A stretch of 64,000 bases of DNA from Peronospora farinosa. Lineage: Eukaryota > Oomycota > Peronosporomycetes > Peronosporales > Peronosporaceae. Shown piece after piece: positions 63,764-64,000 of this stretch. A model generated the notes under the pieces. That model was not told the DNA's origin, made no database searches, and worked only from the letters and a program-made list of their open reading frames with translations. A program made the position numbers and the translations under genes. Each line of letters starts with the position of its first letter. Position 1 is the stretch's first letter. Location: assembly GCA_947646735.1 (NCBI GenBank), contig CANTFK010000785.1:124001-188000 (forward strand), in the 5' to 3' direction.

Positions 63764-64000
63764 TCACTCCGAACGAAGCATGCGGTATACGTTCTGACTT
63801 GCTGCGCCAGTTCCTGCGGTACCGTATTCCGGGCTCGTTGCGTATGCGTCGGCTTTGGCTCCGCCATACTGCGTGACATTGTTGCCGTTCTTTGTAGTGC
63901 TAGCTCCAACTCTGCCGGCGGCATTTCCAGTGACCGTCCCCATGGGCGTTTTGCTCACGCTCGCTTTGACTCCTCCATTCTGCGACGTGGATGTGATTGT
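63764..64000 (-). CDS. G8: C-terminal end of another array gene (cut by the window)
   Basis: The last 79 codons match the ends of G3 and G5 (GGVKASVSKTPMGTVTGNA, then GGAKADAYATSPEYGTAGTG, ending NVYRMLRSE). The gene continues to the right of the window, so the array is longer than seen here. Confidence 0.8.
   Translation of the reverse strand, partial: TITSTSQNGGVKASVSKTPMGTVTGNAAGRVGASTTKNGNNVTQYGGAKADAYATSPEYGTAGTGAASQNVYRMLRSE

Overview
The window looks like nuclear DNA of an oomycete, probably a Phytophthora or downy-mildew relative. The reasons are intron-poor coding, Ty3/gypsy elements of the kind with an extra archaeal-type RNase H, and secreted low-complexity repeat proteins behind oomycete-like initiator motifs. 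The species cannot be named from sequence alone. Only one ordinary single-copy host gene is visible, a ubiquitin-specific protease. The rest is five LTR retrotransposons (called A-E here) and a tandem array of secreted glycine-rich repeat proteins (called G0-G8).

Layout. 1-6249 is the 3' part of element A (+): pol end, an antisense ORF, 3' LTR. 6250-10755 is the 5' part of element D (-): RNase H/RT, protease, gag, 5' LTR. 10756-14241 is host DNA with the USP gene (-) and a small unrecognised coding fragment. 14242-15793 is the 3' end of a D element (+): antisense ORF, polypurine tract, LTR. 15794-16672 is unassigned. 16673-33593 is element C (-), a relative of A, split by the 13.2-kb element B (+, 19905-33088) with a 4-bp target duplication. 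A short inverted-repeat sequence at 33616-33704 marks the edge of the gene array, which runs to the window end. All array genes are on the minus strand. Gene G4 is split by element E (+, 46122-54115) with a 5-bp duplication.

Three things stand out. (1) Every retroelement whose 3' end is visible (A, B, C, D, E) carries a long ORF on the opposite strand between pol and the 3' LTR. In A, B and C it is one homologous protein with a coiled coil and a conserved C-terminal block. In B it survives almost whole although gag-pol has collapsed. (2) Elements D and E, coding parts and LTRs included, are tiled with short near-perfect inverted repeats every 20-40 bases. A, B, C and the host gene are not. 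(3) The array proteins are built from in-frame 18-bp and 114-bp minisatellites behind a signal peptide. Only G3 and G5 are intact in the window.

The D fragments have outer flanks that are reverse complements (cccag and ctggg). This suggests one old insertion later split by an inversion that also turned the USP gene around. Several element ORFs have single in-frame stops or frameshifts. These may be real decay or sequencing error, and the sequence alone cannot decide. All counts and similarities below were judged by eye.
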